The notes beneath the pieces were generated by a model, which was given only the letters and a program-made list of their open reading frames with translations, made no database searches and was not told the origin of the DNA. A DNA stretch of 64,000 nt from Plenodomus lindquistii (taxonomy: Eukaryota; Ascomycota; Dothideomycetes; Pleosporales; Leptosphaeriaceae). Position 1 is the stretch's first letter; each line of letters begins with the position of its first letter. The stretch is from assembly GCA_025504975.1 (NCBI GenBank), contig JANUWI010000004.1:806001-870000 (forward strand), read 5' to 3'. Positions 21,146-33,883 of this stretch are shown in pieces. The translations under genes and the position numbers were made by a program.

Positions 21146-21481
21146 GCATTACTGGCATGCAGGCATGGCGTTGGTGGAGTTTTGTAGGCATTTGGGGGTG
21201 CCGCAATGGGCATGGCACTTTGCTTTACGATGATCTTGGTAGGACCAAGGTCCGCAGACAGCGTACAAAGTTCTTTGATCTTTCCACTAACGTCCACACT
21301 AGAGTGTATGTGATTGCGCTTGTGATGTTTGGTGGAGCGTGTCTGTTACTAAGCATCCAGGAACCATTTTCCATGACCCTTGCTGCTTGCAATTGATGCG
21401 CGCTAGATCTTTGACGTTCGTCATAGCCGACCAGCATCCCACCGCGACCCCACCACAGTCTCTGCACACGACAGCAACACC
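21146..21481. other. Intergenic, coatomer zeta to RQC2
   Basis: 336 bp between two plus-strand genes, holding the 3' end of the first and promoter of the second. No motif recognised. Confidence 0.5.
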
Positions 21482-24400
21482 ATGAAGCAGAGGTTCTCCA
21501 GCTTGGACGTCAAAGTATGAATCCTGGAGTTGTATCTGAGAATACAGACTGACACTTGAAAGGTCATCGCCCACGAGCTCTCTGCAAAACTCACTTCGCT
21601 TAGAGTGACGAATGTCTATGACCTCTCTTCCGTAAGAACACTTCTCTTCCATACATGGCTTGAATTCACTGACAGATTTCAGCGCATCTTTTTGATTAAA
21701 TTCCACAAGCCCGACCATCGCGAACAGCTCCTGATCGACTCCGGATTCCGCTGTCATCTTACCGAATATGCGCGCACCACCGCAGCGGCGCCGTCGGCCT
21801 TTGTCGCCAAGCTGCGCAAATACCTCAAGACACGGAGAGTGACTTCCATCGCGCAGATTGGAACCGACCGCATCCTTGAGCTGCAATTCTCCGATGGGCT
21901 GTACAGGCTATACCTGGAGTTCTATGCCGGCGGCAATATCGTGTTGACTGATGCGAATCTCAACGTTCTGTCCCTCTTGAGAAATGTGGACGAGGGCGAG
22001 GAGCACGAGAGATTGAGAGTTGGACTGCAATACAACCTGTCACTGCGGCAGAATTATGGAGGAGCGCCAGAGCTCACGAGTGACCGCGTTCGGCAGGGAT
22101 TACAGAAGGCCGTGGACAGGCAACAGGAACAACCTGCGGCTACTGGGAAGAAGGCAAAGAAGGCAGGCAAGGATGCGCTACGCAAAGCGCTCGCGACATC
22201 GATAACCGAATGCCCTCCACTACTTGTCGACCACGCTCTGCACGTCGCGAACTACGACTCCACCCTGAAGCCAGAAGATGTACTCGCAAACGATGCGCTC
22301 CTCGAAAAGCTAGTGGTAGTGCTTCAGGATGCGCGCAAGATAACGGAAGAGATTACAAAGCCAGAGCAGATCAAGGGCTATATTCTGGCAAAGCCCAACC
22401 CTGCAGCAGCAAGTACCGAAGACGAGACTTCCGACAAGTCCAAGTTTCTCTACGATGACTTCCACCCTTTTAGACCGCAACAGTTTGAAGAGTCCGATTA
22501 CAAATTTCTGGAATTTGATGGCTTCAACAAGGCCGTAGACGAGTTCTTCTCCTCCATCGAAGGCCAGAAGTTAGAGTCGAAACTCACAGAGCGGGAACAA
22601 CAAGCCAAGAAGAAGCTGGAGAAGGCTCGCAAGGAACACGAGGATCGAATTGGAGGATTACAACAAGTACAAGAGATGAACTTCCGAAAGGCTGAGGCGA
22701 TCCTGGCAAATGTCCATCGCGTGACTGAAGCTACGGAAGCCGTCAATGGGTTGATCAGGCAAGGAATGGACTGGGTGGACATTGCACGATTGATTGAACG
22801 AGAGCAGGGGCAAGGAAATACGGTCGCACAGTCCATTCGCCTCCCGCTCAAGTTGCACGAGAACACAATCACCCTCCTACTCGACGAGACAAACTGGGAT
22901 CAGGACCAAGAAGAAGAAGACGAGGGCAATGAGACGAGCTCAGTCAGCGAAGACAGCGAAGAAGAGGATAGAGGCCCAAAGAAGAAGGCTGCGCCTGTCA
23001 AAGTTGCGGCTCAACCTCAGCTGGCCATTGACATTGATCTCAGTCTGTCTGCCTGGGCCAATTCCACCGAATACTACGACCAAAAAAAGACGGCTGCCAG
23101 CAAAGAGGATCGCACTGCAGCAGCGTCGAGCAAGGCGCTCAAGAGCCATGAGAAGAAGGTCACAGAGGACTTAAAGAAGGGCCTGAAGCAGGAGAAAGAA
23201 GTGCTCCGTCCTGTGCGGAAGCAGCAATGGTTCGAAAAGTTCATCTATTTCATTTCGTCAGATGGCTATCTCGTGCTTGGTGGGAAGGATGCTCAGCAGA
23301 ACGAGATCATCTACAAGCGCTTCCTGCGCAAGGGAGATGTGTACGTCCACGCAGATCTCAAAGGAGCTGTTCCGATGATCATCAAGAACAAGCCCGAAAC
23401 CCCAGACGCTCCTATCCCACCTTCAACACTCTCTCAGGCGGGTCATTTATCTGTATGCACATCAGAAGCGTGGGACTCCAAGGCTGTCATGTCTGCTTGG
23501 TGGGTACGTAGCAGCCAAGTGAGCAAGATTGGGCAGACCGGAGAGTTTCTTCCATCTGGGATGTTCAACATTACTGGCAAGAAGGAGTTCCTGCCGCCGG
23601 CTCAGCTTGTCGTTGGTCTAGCAGTCATGTTTGAGATTAGCGAGTCAAGCAAATCAAACCATCAGAAGCATCGCGTACAGACGACGGCTGTTTCGGCCGC
23701 AGAAATGGTACCGGATACAGCAGAAGAGAACAAAGGCGCAGACCAAGAGAAGAACGAAAGCGACAGCGACCAAGACGACGAGTTTCCAGATGCCAAGCTG
23801 GGATCTGACTCCGACGACGACTTTCCTGACGCAAAGATCGACGATGCTGAAGATAGCGACGCCGAGTCTGAGGCCGGTGCACCCCGAAGCAATCCTCTTC
23901 AGTCGGGGAAGACACAGGCTGCAGAAGACTCAGACAATGAGGATGACTTACCAACTAGTAAAGAAGGTGCGCAGACTGCACCAAGGGATGCCAGTGAGCC
24001 AGCGAGCAAAGACAATACCACGCACGACGATGCGGGAGTAGTAGCAGACACTGAGCAGACATCTCGACGCCATCTGTCCGCGCGAGAGCGACGACTCTTG
24101 AGGAAGGGCCAACAGCTTGATGGCGCCGATATTACAGCAGGACCGACTTCAGCCGACGAAGGCGGGTCAGTCGATGGTGATGCATCAGCGCCTACGAAAC
24201 CACCTGGAACCACCACAACTCAGTCTACCAAGACAGCCCCCCTCCCTCGCGGTAAGCGTGGGAAAGCCAAGAAGCTTGCTGCGAAATACGCCGCGCAAGA
24301 CGAAGAAGACCGTGCCCTCGCCATGCGACTCCTAGGATCTCAGTCAGGCCAAAAGGTCGCCGAGGCTGCAGCGGAAGAGAAGCGAGAAAAGGAAGAGCAA

Positions 24401-24946
24401 GCCCAAGCCGACAAGCAACGTCGACGCGACCAACACTTCCGCGCCCAAGCCGCAGGCAAAGCCGCTGAAGAAGCGCGTCGCGCCGCCCTTGAGAATGCTG
24501 CCGACGAAGACGATGAGGGAGATGAAGTCCTGCGCACCAATCTTACCAACCTCGACGCTTTCACAGGTCGTCCCTTACCAGGCGATGAGCTTCTCTCCGC
24601 TATCCCCGTCTGCGCTCCGTGGTCTGCACTCAGCAGCTATAAATACAAAGCCAAGATCCAACCTGGTTCCACCAAGCGCGGGAAAGCTGTGAAGGAGATT
24701 CTCACCATCTGGGACCACGCTGGCAAAGATGTCAAGATTGTCGATAAGCTGGCTCAGGATAGCGAGAGGATCTGGCCCAAGGAGATTGAGCTAATTAGAG
24801 GGTGGAAGGATATCGAGGTTGTGGGTGTTGTGCCAGTGAGTAAGGTGAGGGTCATGATTGCTGGTGGAAGGAGAGGCGCAGAAATTGCAAAGGGCAAGGG
24901 AGGAAAGAAGAGCGCGAGGGGCGGAAGAGGAAGTAAGAAGAAGTGA
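21482..24946 (+). CDS. RQC2: RQC2/TAE2 (NEMF), ribosome quality control
   Basis: Binds stalled 60S-peptidyl-tRNA complexes, recruits the Ltn1 ligase and directs CAT-tailing. Exons: 21482..21514, 21563..21631, 21683..24946; introns 48 and 51 bp; 1121 aa. The first two exons restore the conserved start (MKQRFSSLDVK, then VIAHELSAKL). NFACT-N: Asp9 and the D-R pair at 96-97 (IGTDRILEL) correspond to the Asp9/Asp98/Arg99 residues important for CAT-tailing in yeast. A coiled-coil middle domain follows (EREQQAKKKLEKARKEHEDR), then NFACT-R (SSDGYLVLGGKDAQQNE, about 580), an acidic low-complexity region (about 700-900), a Lys/Glu-rich region and the NFACT-C domain (PVCAPWSALSSYKYKAKIQP). The very C-terminus is Gly/Lys/Arg-rich. 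Assignment is confident. Confidence 0.95.
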
Positions 24947-25983
24947 GATGCAGTGTGACTGATGATGGGTTTGGGAGGCTGCGACCTTGTGAATCCTAAT
25001 ATGATAGTGCTGTCATGATTATGCCTGAATCGCCTAATGTTCACGCACTTCATGCCATTACTCGCAATCCAGTCCTTGAATCACGATTGTGCAGACCTCG
25101 ACCAATCCGCACGAGATGAATAATCGCTCAAACACCATTCATCAAAAGAATAAAAACGCCACCTCCATCAACTTGTTTTGCTGTCGCATGCAAGCTTGGA
25201 GGTCGGTCGAAAGCGGGGTTATCACTCAGCTGAAGCCATGCCAAGATATGGCTGCGTCCAGCCTTGGGCGGAATTATTCGACTACAGGGTTGAGTAGCGA
25301 AATTGTCTTAAGGCGACTGGACCGATGTCAGGCGAGAGTTCAGCCTAATACATAAGGTACGAGGTGGGTCCGAGATGGACATCAAGTTATTTGGCATTGG
25401 AGATGACTTGATCAACGGGAAAAAGTCCGGTGAGATGGCGGCTTTAGTGGTACGAGGTCGCCGAATATCTGACTGTGAAGTTGTGGACAGCGTTTGGCAC
25501 CATGCCGTGTGGAAATGGTAGTCAATTGAATGATCACGAAGGGTTGTCGTGTATACTGCCACGAGTAAGTACATGACTTGGGCAAGCTACCTTGGATAAT
25601 TTGGTATTGCTTATCCCAGTGTTACGGCGGTCATAACGCGAGTCACTCAGATGTCAGAACCCCGCGATCGATCGTGTCTAGGGTTATGGTCGTGATGGCT
25701 TTCAGCCCGGTGACTCGACTGCACGATTGTCTGATATCCCCGTCCCAGTCTCGCGATTGCTTGACGCCACAATATGCAAGCTTGTGTCCTATCCACTCGG
25801 ATTCCTACCATGCCTTGATCACCACTCCGCTTCCCCGTCTGTGGTGCTTATAACTAACCGAGAAGGTGAAGCCCAAGGTTCTGGTCCACGGTCTCTCGCT
25901 TTGTGGCAATGGGCAATGGGTGGGGTAGGGCTGGAAGCTGAGGAGGAAACATGAGCAGCTCGAATGAATCTGACAACGATGGC
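24947..25983. other. Intergenic, no supported gene
   Basis: About 1 kb marking the passage from the dense housekeeping block to the sparser secretome-rich part. Short ORFs lack motifs. The 3' end is the promoter of the beta-helix gene. Confidence 0.5.
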
Positions 25984-25989
25984 TATAAA
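25984..25989 (+). promoter_or_regulatory. TATA box of the beta-helix gene
   Basis: TATAAA in the context GGCTATAAAGACC, 116 bp before the ATG at 26,105. It lies downstream of the upstream in-frame ATG at 25,964, which argues that the transcript starts after that ATG and that 26,105 is the true start. Confidence 0.6.
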
Positions 25990-26104
25990 GACCCGTTCAA
26001 GGTCAGAAGTCTTTCATCAGCATTTCCCTACTGTTCCAAAGTCGTTGCAATCTATCCTCAACTCAAAAGCCTCCCTGATACAGTCTTCACTGCTTGAGTC
26101 AATC

Positions 26105-27232
26105 ATGCGTGCTCAAAAACTTGCTTCGCTTCTTCTTCTTGTGGTACCGGCAATCTCAACCCCTACCCCTGACGGTGGAAACTCAGACTGCTACAAGACT
26201 GTCAAAGTCGGTCAATCCATCCAAGATGCCATCAACAAAGCCCGTTCTGGCCATGTCATCACAGTCGAGAAGGGTACATACACCGAGCAATTGACCATCA
26301 AAACATCTGGCATCACCCTCATTGGCAAGGAAGCGGTCCTTGTGCCGCCCGCACAATTCACCGCCAACGCCTGCTCTGGCTTGAATCAAAACTTTGGCAA
26401 TGAGAAGACCGAAGCCGGCATATGCATTCAAGGTAAAGGCATAGAGCTTGAGCCCTACGTCAGCGCCCACCGCAAGTTCATCCGCGCCCGCGAATATATC
26501 AAAGATGTAACCGTCACCGGTTTCGAGGTGCGCGGCTTCTCCGGCTCCAACATTGCCGTTGTCGCTGGCAAAAACAGCAAGATAGCACACAACAAACTCG
26601 TTGATGGGCCTCAATACGGTTTCCTCACTGTAGGTTCCAAAGGCACAACTGCATCGAGCAACGTTGTCAAGACCACCACTCCCCAGTCCATAAGCTTCAT
26701 CGCAATGTGCATGGACGACCAGTCCGACGCCAAGTTCAAAGACAATACCATCTCGGGATACTTCATAGCGCTCTGCACCCAGACCTCTGGCGGCGAAGTC
26801 ATCCAGAACACGGTCAGGAAATGCTGTTTCGGTCCTGTCGTAGACCCAGGTATTAAAGGCGCAAAGATTCTCGGCAATACAATCACGGACCGCAATCCTG
26901 CTTGTCCTACCAGTAAGACGCCTGGAGGACCTGGGCCTGCTGGTGCAGGAATACTCATCTCGGGCGGTGTTGATACCATGGTGAGGGATAATACAATCAA
27001 GAATATCTCGTTTGGACCTGATCGCAATGATGCTACTCGAGATGTGGGGGTTGGGATCTTAATTATTGACGATCCAATAACGAATAGCAAGGCGAGTGGG
27101 AACATTGTGAAGAATAATAAGCTAAAGGGCAACGACTTTGACATATTTAGTTCGGCGACGGGGGCGGAGAATATCATTGCGAATAATAGGTGCGCAAAGG
27201 TGGAGGGATTGGTGGGCTGTGATGGTCTTTGA
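26105..27232 (+). CDS. Secreted right-handed beta-helix protein
   Basis: 375 aa, single exon. A signal peptide is evident (MRAQKLASLLLLVVPAIS, cleavage near residue 18-19). The mature protein is built of short beta-helix coils typical of pectin-lyase-like/PbH1 proteins: QDAINKARSGHVITVEKGTY, ITLIGKEAV, then repeated N-x-I/V turns such as SNIAVVAGKNSKIAHNKLVD and RDNTIKNISFG. It has several Cys residues, among them CSGLNQNFG, AMCMDD, CTQTSGG, RKCCFG and the C-terminal CAKVEGLVGC, consistent with secretion. No catalytic set of a named polysaccharide lyase family is obvious, so substrate and activity are unknown; a plant cell-wall polysaccharide is a reasonable guess. It is convergent with the aminotransferase gene. 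Confidence 0.85.
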   Translation: MRAQKLASLLLLVVPAISTPTPDGGNSDCYKTVKVGQSIQDAINKARSGHVITVEKGTYTEQLTIKTSGITLIGKEAVLVPPAQFTANACSGLNQNFGNEKTEAGICIQGKGIELEPYVSAHRKFIRAREYIKDVTVTGFEVRGFSGSNIAVVAGKNSKIAHNKLVDGPQYGFLTVGSKGTTASSNVVKTTTPQSISFIAMCMDDQSDAKFKDNTISGYFIALCTQTSGGEVIQNTVRKCCFGPVVDPGIKGAKILGNTITDRNPACPTSKTPGGPGPAGAGILISGGVDTMVRDNTIKNISFGPDRNDATRDVGVGILIIDDPITNSKASGNIVKNNKLKGNDFDIFSSATGAENIIANNRCAKVEGLVGCDGL

Positions 27233-27399
27233 GATGACGCAATGGGAAAGACGTCAGGGGGGTTGTGATGGATTTGTGGTTTACTAGGTAGATGTTTGCG
27301 CTGAGCTTGCTTTGGGTGTACCCGTGTTAAGCCAACCTTCGCGACAGTTTAGATGATAGCCGTGCTGATTTTGGTGGGGAGTCTTACTTGTCCTACTCA

Positions 27400-28747
27400 C
27401 TAGGGCAACACCTTTTTCAACACCTCCACGAGTCCCTGGATCTCTTCTTCCGTATTGTAATGAACCATGCTCACTCTCACCACGCCGCCCTCATCAATCT
27501 GCAACACCTCATCGCAAAGGCGCTTCGAGTAGAAGTGACCCCAGCGAAACCCATAGTTTGAGATCTTCTCCGCCTCTTCAATAACCTTCTTCGACTGCAC
27601 GCCCTTGACTACAAACGACACCGTCGGCACACGCACCTTTGAGTCGCTCGATGTAGATCCAAGAACCGTAATATCATCCCGCGAGTTGAGAAAATCGAGC
27701 AAGATCTTCTGGATTTTGCCTTCGTGCTCTGCGATACTGGCCCAGGCGCCGGAGAGATAGCTGGCCACCGCGGGGAGCGACTGCGTACACTCGTAATTTG
27801 AGCCTGCAAAACCGAGTTTGTCTTCTAGCGTCTTGGTGGGGTTGAAGTAGTGTGATAGAGGCTTGACATGCTCTTGTGCTGCGTTGCTGGCGTAGAGAAC
27901 GGCGATATGGGGGCCGTAGACCTGTGTTGTCACGTCAGGTTTTGCTGGATTTTAGGGTTGAATAATGAGCGACGAGGAGAAGGTTACCTTGTACCAACTA
28001 AACGAGTAGAAATCCACACCGAAAGCCTTGACATCGACCTGTCGATGCGGCGCGAAGCTCACGCCATCAACACACAGGAGTGCACCGACCGAGTGCACAG
28101 CGTCTGCGATTGCTGTAACATTGTGGATAGTGCCCAAGATATTGGAAACATGCGTGCATGCTACAAACTTGACTTTGGGGGACAGCAATGGCTTGAGATT
28201 CTCAGGCGTGAGTTTCAGCCCGTCTTCTTTACTCGAATACCACCACTTCACCGTGAGCTTCAAGCGCTCGGCCATGAAGAGCCACGGCTTCACGTTGGTT
28301 TCGTGCTCCATCTTGGTCAGTATGATTTCATCGCCTTCCTTGAATTGCAGGGCGCTGGCGAGGTTCATGAAGAGTTGCGTTGTTGAGGCGCCGAGTACTT
28401 TGGTAAATCAGCTTGGAGGTAGTCGGAGTTGGGGGGAGTAGGATGGCGCACCGATCTCATCACGCCCAGCATTAATGTATTTCGCAGCTGCTTGATACCC
28501 TTGCTCATATTTGGTGTTGGATTGTGAGCCGGTGTGGTAGGATGCGCCGAGCTGGACATTTGTCTTTGACAAGTACTGGGCAATGCTGAAGCATTGTTAG
28601 ACCGTATCAAGTACAACGGGTGTGAAAATAAACATACGAATCGATAACATCTCCTAGCGTCTGACTTCCTCCTGCATTGTCCAGGAATACTTGGTCTTGT
28701 TGGAGTGCGGGGAAGCGCTTGCGCGATTCGGATATGGCGAACGTCAT
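27400..28747 (-). CDS. Class V aminotransferase / cysteine-desulfurase-like PLP enzyme
   Basis: Fold-type I PLP enzyme of the aminotransferase class V family, 391 aa after splicing. Exons: 28747..28638, 28585..28452, 28397..27988, 27921..27400; introns 52-66 bp, phases consistent. The start MTFAISESRKRFPAL is followed by VFLDNAGGSQ, the typical N-terminal substrate loop. Cofactor residues: KMEHETNVKPW, CTHVSNILGTIH, LLCVDGVSFAPH with the PLP-ring Asp, and DFYSFSWYK whose Lys is the expected Schiff-base residue, at the exon 3/4 junction, followed by VYGPHIAVLY. The C-terminal domain ends RVSMVHYNTEEEI. The family includes desulfurases, selenocysteine lyases and many fungal enzymes of unknown substrate; this one cannot be narrowed down. 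Confidence 0.9.
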
Positions 28748-29892
28748 GGTCCTTGGTAAATCACTTGAAATAAGTCAATGGTAATTCTTGGAAATGTACA
28801 GGAGTCGAAAGATGGTATCATATCACGACGAGAACGTTGCGGTTAATAGATGTCTTGATGTGATAGCTACGCCCTACAAGCGGGGCATCGCTGAATGTGG
28901 AAGGTGGAACCTATGCAGTGCTACGGTGGCGAGTTGACACAACTTCAGACGCGTGTGTGCTGGTGACTCTGTTTGAGATTAGAAATGTCGCGTACGAGGT
29001 CACAGTATTCTGAGCTGCCACTGCGTCGAGCGATTGGTTTCTCTCGTGCCTGGGCGGCGTGATAATCGCAGGGGATGTCAATGACATTGCTGATTGTACA
29101 CACCCTCAATGAACCCATATGTCAAGATGTTTAATAGTAAAGATATCCTCTGATAGTGATATTCAGTGTCATGCGCTGCTTTCAGCGTCCAAGGTACGAA
29201 GGAACTCGTGTTTATTGTGTCACTATCTTACCAGTAGCAAGAAGATAACAAAGGCACTAAGAGCTAACATCAAATAATCTCTACAACTCCTAGAGAATCC
29301 ACGTAATATCTACCCACTTTTAGTAGCGTCTTCGTACGGGCTGTTGTGTGTCGGGACAGATTAGAAGTATGGAAGGCTGGCACGTGATTGGCCAAGGGCG
29401 CTTGTTGATCCTGAGCTTATTCTGTCTTGCGACTCCTCTGCACTCTCTTCATCTGCCCAGCACGTCCGCAACGCGACAGTCTTCTTGCATCCGGGAAGTC
29501 GCACGTTCTTTGGGAGTAGTTATTGGACTAAACTTCGGTGGTGTCACCGGCCAAGTCTGGGGATCTACGTCTGCCGCCTTCTGCTGCGGACAAATACAGA
29601 CCACGCTGCACCAATCAAAAACGTTCCCCCATGGCGGCCATTGGACAAGCGAGATTCACCCCAGAGCAAAGTCCCCGGATTTCCATATAACATCGGCTAT
29701 TCTCCGACTTTTTGCATACTGGACCTTGGATCGGAACGCAACTATCTACACGAAACTCGGCCGTCATTAGCCTCCGCGACGGGATGATCATTGCGGCAAT
29801 GCAGTCACTACAAAACGAAGCTACATCCTGTGAAGAACCATGTCGAGTCGTCTTTGATCAGCAAGCGAGCTCAAGGTCAATCAAAATTCAAG
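28748..29892. other. Intergenic, no supported gene
   Basis: About 1.1 kb between divergent genes (aminotransferase and GH43). Only short ORFs without motifs; 29,100-29,340 is moderately AT-rich. Confidence 0.5.
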
Positions 29893-31598
29893 ATGCGCGT
29901 TCCAAACGCTCTTCTTTCCCTCATCGCCTTGTGGTCTAGCATCGCTGTCGCAAATCCCATTGAGTCTGACGCGAGACTTTTATCACGAGCAACCACTCTT
30001 CAAAACCCAGTACTGTGGCAAGATCATCCCGACCTTGATGTCTTTCGGATTGGAGATGTATTCTACTACTCCTCGTCAACGTTCGCCTTCTCTCCCGGCG
30101 CACCGGTGCTCAAGTCTTACGACCTCGCAAATTGGACCCCAAATTCACATAGCGTTCCGACTCTGAACTTTGGTAGCAAGTACAACCTTCCGGCAAACGA
30201 GCGAGCGTACGTCAAAGGTATATGGGCCAGTACAATGCGTTATCGTCAGTCGAGTGACACGTTCTATTGGCTTGGCTGCGTCGAAGGCACGACATATGTC
30301 TGGGTTGCGACGGGCACCAAAGCCGGGCAAAAGAATGGCGAGGTGGACCCAAAGGACTGGAACTGGAAATCTCGAGGTACCCTACCGTCATGCTATTACG
30401 ATAGTGGACTCTTCATCGACGACGACGACACCATGTACGTTGCATACGGAAGTCAAAAGATCATGCTGGCCCAGTTGAATGCGGATGGTACTGCGGAGGT
30501 GAAGAACCAGCAGATTTATGAGAGCCCGGACGCATTGTACATTGAAGGATCGCGCATGTACAAGGTGAATGGAACGTATTACATGTGAGTCGCACTGTAT
30601 ACCCAGCGACACTTGGAGACCCACTGACCTTTGCTCCCATCAGATGGCTCACGAAGCCCGCGGATGATCAGTGGGTGCTCAAGTCTTCCAGCCCATGGGG
30701 ACCATATGAGCGTCGCATTCTCATCGACAGTATCGCGGGACCACTGACAAATGCAGGCAATGCGCACCAAGGCGGCATTGTCCACACAAAGGATGGGGAA
30801 TGGTATTACGTCGCATTCTTGGACAGCTATCCTGGTGGGCGCATCCCTGTTGTTGCGCCCTTGACCTGGGGTGCTGACGGGTGGCCGAGCGTTGTACGCG
30901 ATGACAACGGAGAGTGGGGAAAGTCGTACCCAATGCCCGTGACGACGAGCAAGACTGTCCCGCCGCCTACAGGTATCGACAAGTTCTCCGGAACATCTCT
31001 GAGCCCGGAGTGGGAGTGGAATCACAATCCTGACACTAGCAAATGGAGTCTTTCCAACGGTCTGCAGTTACGAACGGCGACTGTCACGAACGACCTCTTC
31101 TCAGCACGCAACACACTCACTCATCGCATTTTGGGTCCAAAATCATCAGCAACCTTCCAGCTTGACATCAGCAAGATGGCCGCTGGAGATCGCGCGGGCG
31201 CGGTGCTCTTCCGCGACATCGCAGCGTATATTGGAATTCACAAAGAGGGCACAACCGCCAATCTTGTCATGGTCACTGGCCTCAACATGAACCCGGATTG
31301 GACTACAAACTCCACTGGCAAAGTCGTAGCCTCTGGGCCAACGATTCCAGCCAATTCGACGAACCTGTGGTTGCGCATACAAGCGGACATCACCCCAGCG
31401 TTTGGCACGTCAATCGCGAGGCAGAGTACGTTCTGGTATAGCACTGATGGTCGAAAGTTTACGCAGCTGGGGCCTTCGTTCTCGATGACGAATACCTGGC
31501 AGTTCTTCACAGGATACCGCTTTGGAGTGTTCAATTTCGCGACGAAAGCATTAGGAGGAGAAGTCGCTGCCAAGAGCTTCGAGTTGAAAGCGTTGTAG
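29893..31598 (+). CDS. Secreted glycoside hydrolase family 43
   Basis: Probable beta-xylosidase/alpha-L-arabinofuranosidase acting on plant hemicellulose outside the cell. Exons 29893..30584 and 30644..31598 (59-bp intron, GTGAGT..TCAG), 548 aa. The signal peptide is MRVPNALLSLIALWSSIAVA, with cleavage near residue 20. The five-bladed propeller starts at NPVLWQDHPDLDVFRIGDVF, where the Asp of the HPDLDV segment fits the catalytic base. The second acidic residue sits in CYYDSGLFIDDDDT, and the general acid Glu is in ALYIEGSRMYKVNGTYY. The intron falls in the YY-I-WLTKPADDQWVL strand. From about residue 370 a C-terminal beta-sandwich (SGTSLSPEWEWNHNPD) typical of GH43 enzymes follows. The frame is open upstream, but the signal peptide picks out the ATG at 29,893. 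Confidence 0.92.
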
Positions 31599-31661
31599 TT
31601 TTATTTGCAGCAGTCTACTGCTAGTATATAAGGCTACATGGTTCGCCCTCCTTACACATGT

Positions 31662-32813
31662 TCAAGAGGTGCTATTCAGCGCGCTAAAGATAGGATCCAG
31701 TATCCTCCCAGCCACCCAAATCTGTCCGTTACTTCCCTGAACCTTTCTGAGAATCCTCGCATTGTTAGCTCGACCGTTGCGAGCTGAAATCGTGAATCCA
31801 CTCGTTGATCGAATCACGCCAGCGTCTTCATCGTATTGACCCAATCCCAAGCCTATTATCAACGAACTCAGGCCGAAGTTATAAGGTCGTGCTGCTGTTT
31901 CCAGCGCGCCCTCCGGCAGGACGTCCCATGCGCTGTTGCCTGGCACTAAGAAGATGGAGTTGGTGACGGTGTTGGGGTCGGCGCCCTGTTCACGAACGCT
32001 GGGTGGGAGCGAGATCCGTCGAAGGAAGCCTGCGTAATAGTCCTGGTAGTACGAACATGTCGTCATCAATTCTGAGTCGGCGCAAAGAATGTCTCCCATG
32101 GTCTGGTTGACCGATGTCAGTGGTGGTTCGGCAGCGCTTGCAGCATCGGACCCAAAGTAGGTGAGAAACCCATCCAAGACGCTGTCAATCTTGTACACGG
32201 CGCCGTTGGATGCGTTGATCCGGACTGGATCGCCACTCTCGTCTTTCAGGACGCGCGCTTCTGCAGACAAGGGTACCGCCGTGCTCGTGAGATTGGCGTT
32301 TGTCGTGATGCCGAAGTCAGAGTTCAGGAGAGCCGAGAAGCCGCCGACGAGACCGATTGGTTGCTGTGATCTCGCAGCATCTCGCAGATCGATATCACCG
32401 GGGATGATGTGAGACAGGAGAATAGCAGCAAGGAGTTCGTAGGACAGCGGAGTTTGCAATCGTGTTAGGACTTGTGGTGAAAGCTCTTGCAACGCCTCCA
32501 TTCTCGTATGTTAGCCGTGATGACGCGGATACACCGGTATGAGAAGGATTGGGCCCACCTCGTTAGTAGGAGCCAAGATTGTATATTTGAGGCCTTGGTT
32601 CGGATCATTGAAACGTTCCTCGAAAGGTGGCCCTGGAAGTCCTAGAGATCCTCCTGTGCTTTTGAAGAGGTCGTAGAATTGACTGAGATCATCGGTGTTC
32701 TTGAGAGTGGTAAGAACGGGTTCGAGACTCGGCGAAGGTTCTGGGATGCTTTGAGGAAGTGCCCTGGTCAGCAAGGGAGTCGAGAGTACGAGCAGTAGGG
32801 TAGCGCGCATCAT
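31662..32813 (-). CDS. Secreted fasciclin (FAS1) domain protein
   Basis: Extracellular adhesion-type protein, 362 aa. Exon 1 is 32813..32559, exon 2 is 32495..31662; the 63-bp intron starts GTGGGC and has a CTAAC branch site, with AG before GCGTTG. Start: two adjacent ATGs (32,813 and 32,810) open a signal peptide (ATLLLVLSTPLLTRALP). FAS1 hallmarks: YTILAPTNEALQEL across the splice junction, ELLAAILLSHIIPGDI (the conserved YH-like/H2 region), and NGAVYKIDSVLDGFL (the closing I-x-x-I-D-x-V-L motif). A second, divergent FAS1 copy may fill 200-362 (TNSIFLVPGNSAWDVLP). No C-terminal GPI-like tail is obvious. It is convergent with the GH43 gene, 63 bp apart. Confidence 0.85.
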
Positions 32814-33883
32814 GGCGGAGGATGGTTGTTTTAATCGGGTGCACAAGAAAGGTGCGCTGGGCTGCGCTCTCCTTTATAGTATGTGAGTACTCCCGCATGA
32901 TGCATCCCAGCGTATACTGATTAGTGAGGTATAGTGGGATGTACATAGGGCCGATCATTGGTGGGTAGTTTCAGGGAGCCGTTCCTAGCAGCGATTGAGG
33001 TCGTACTGTAAGCGAGTCGCTTGCTAGCATGCTCACTTTATAGGCTCTCTTCGCTACGAGGAAGATGACATCAACAATAACCTTGATGCTACGATGACAG
33101 AAGTAGCGCCGCTGATACACATGTATGCAGCCTGTAGAAGACATCACGAGAAGGACAAATTCGTATTCAGCGTCAGGTCCAGGCACCGCATCGTTCATCC
33201 CAACGACATCAACAATGGTATCACCGCCGCACAGCGAGTTCACGTCAAGCTCGGCCCCCTTGAGATATCGTGTCAACTTTGAAGAGATAGCAAAAGCCGT
33301 GCCCGTCCTCTGGGGATGGCGGGGAGGGTATGGCGTCGGGTGTCGTAGGCACACCGTTGTCTTAATCAGGGCAAGGAAGCTATGGCGTGAGGTGTTATAG
33401 AGAACACCGCTGCGCTGTCAAGGCAGGGAGGTTCCAAGTACTCTGAATATAACTGGTAGCAGCAATAGCTTTACCAAACCGCGCCTGACCTCAAGGACAT
33501 CAAGGCCGCACCCTTCGAATCTCAGGAGGAGCTTGACGCTCCCAGCAAAGTCTCCCCAGGCCATCTTTTAGAATCGCGTCAAAGAAGATCAAGAACTAAG
33601 CCCGTACAATTTGCTGTTCAAAACAACCATCGTCGTTGCTCACTTTCCCCTTCACCGCGCGTTTGTGCCTTCCATGTAGTTCCATGTTTATCTCTCGAAT
33701 CAAAAGTACGCTCCACCTAGTAAACAAACGGCGATCAGAGCTTGGCGCTGCCATAACTTTTGCCTCGCCGTCTGCCTCTCCTCCTCTCCTCTCTCCTCAC
33801 TCGCACAAAATTCCACTAATTCCACTTTGTCTCTAAAGCCTTCTTGTCATCAGACAATCAGCTCACAAACGTCAGCGATTAAC
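32814..33883. other. Intergenic, no supported gene
   Basis: About 1.07 kb. A minus-strand ORF at 32971-33354 (127 aa) has no recognised motif and no signal peptide; it is left uncalled. The last 200 bp are pyrimidine-rich, as expected for the promoter of the CCCH gene. Confidence 0.45.

Noticed and set aside
32971..33354. 127-aa minus-strand ORF
   Set aside because: No motif, signal peptide or supporting context; cannot be told from chance.
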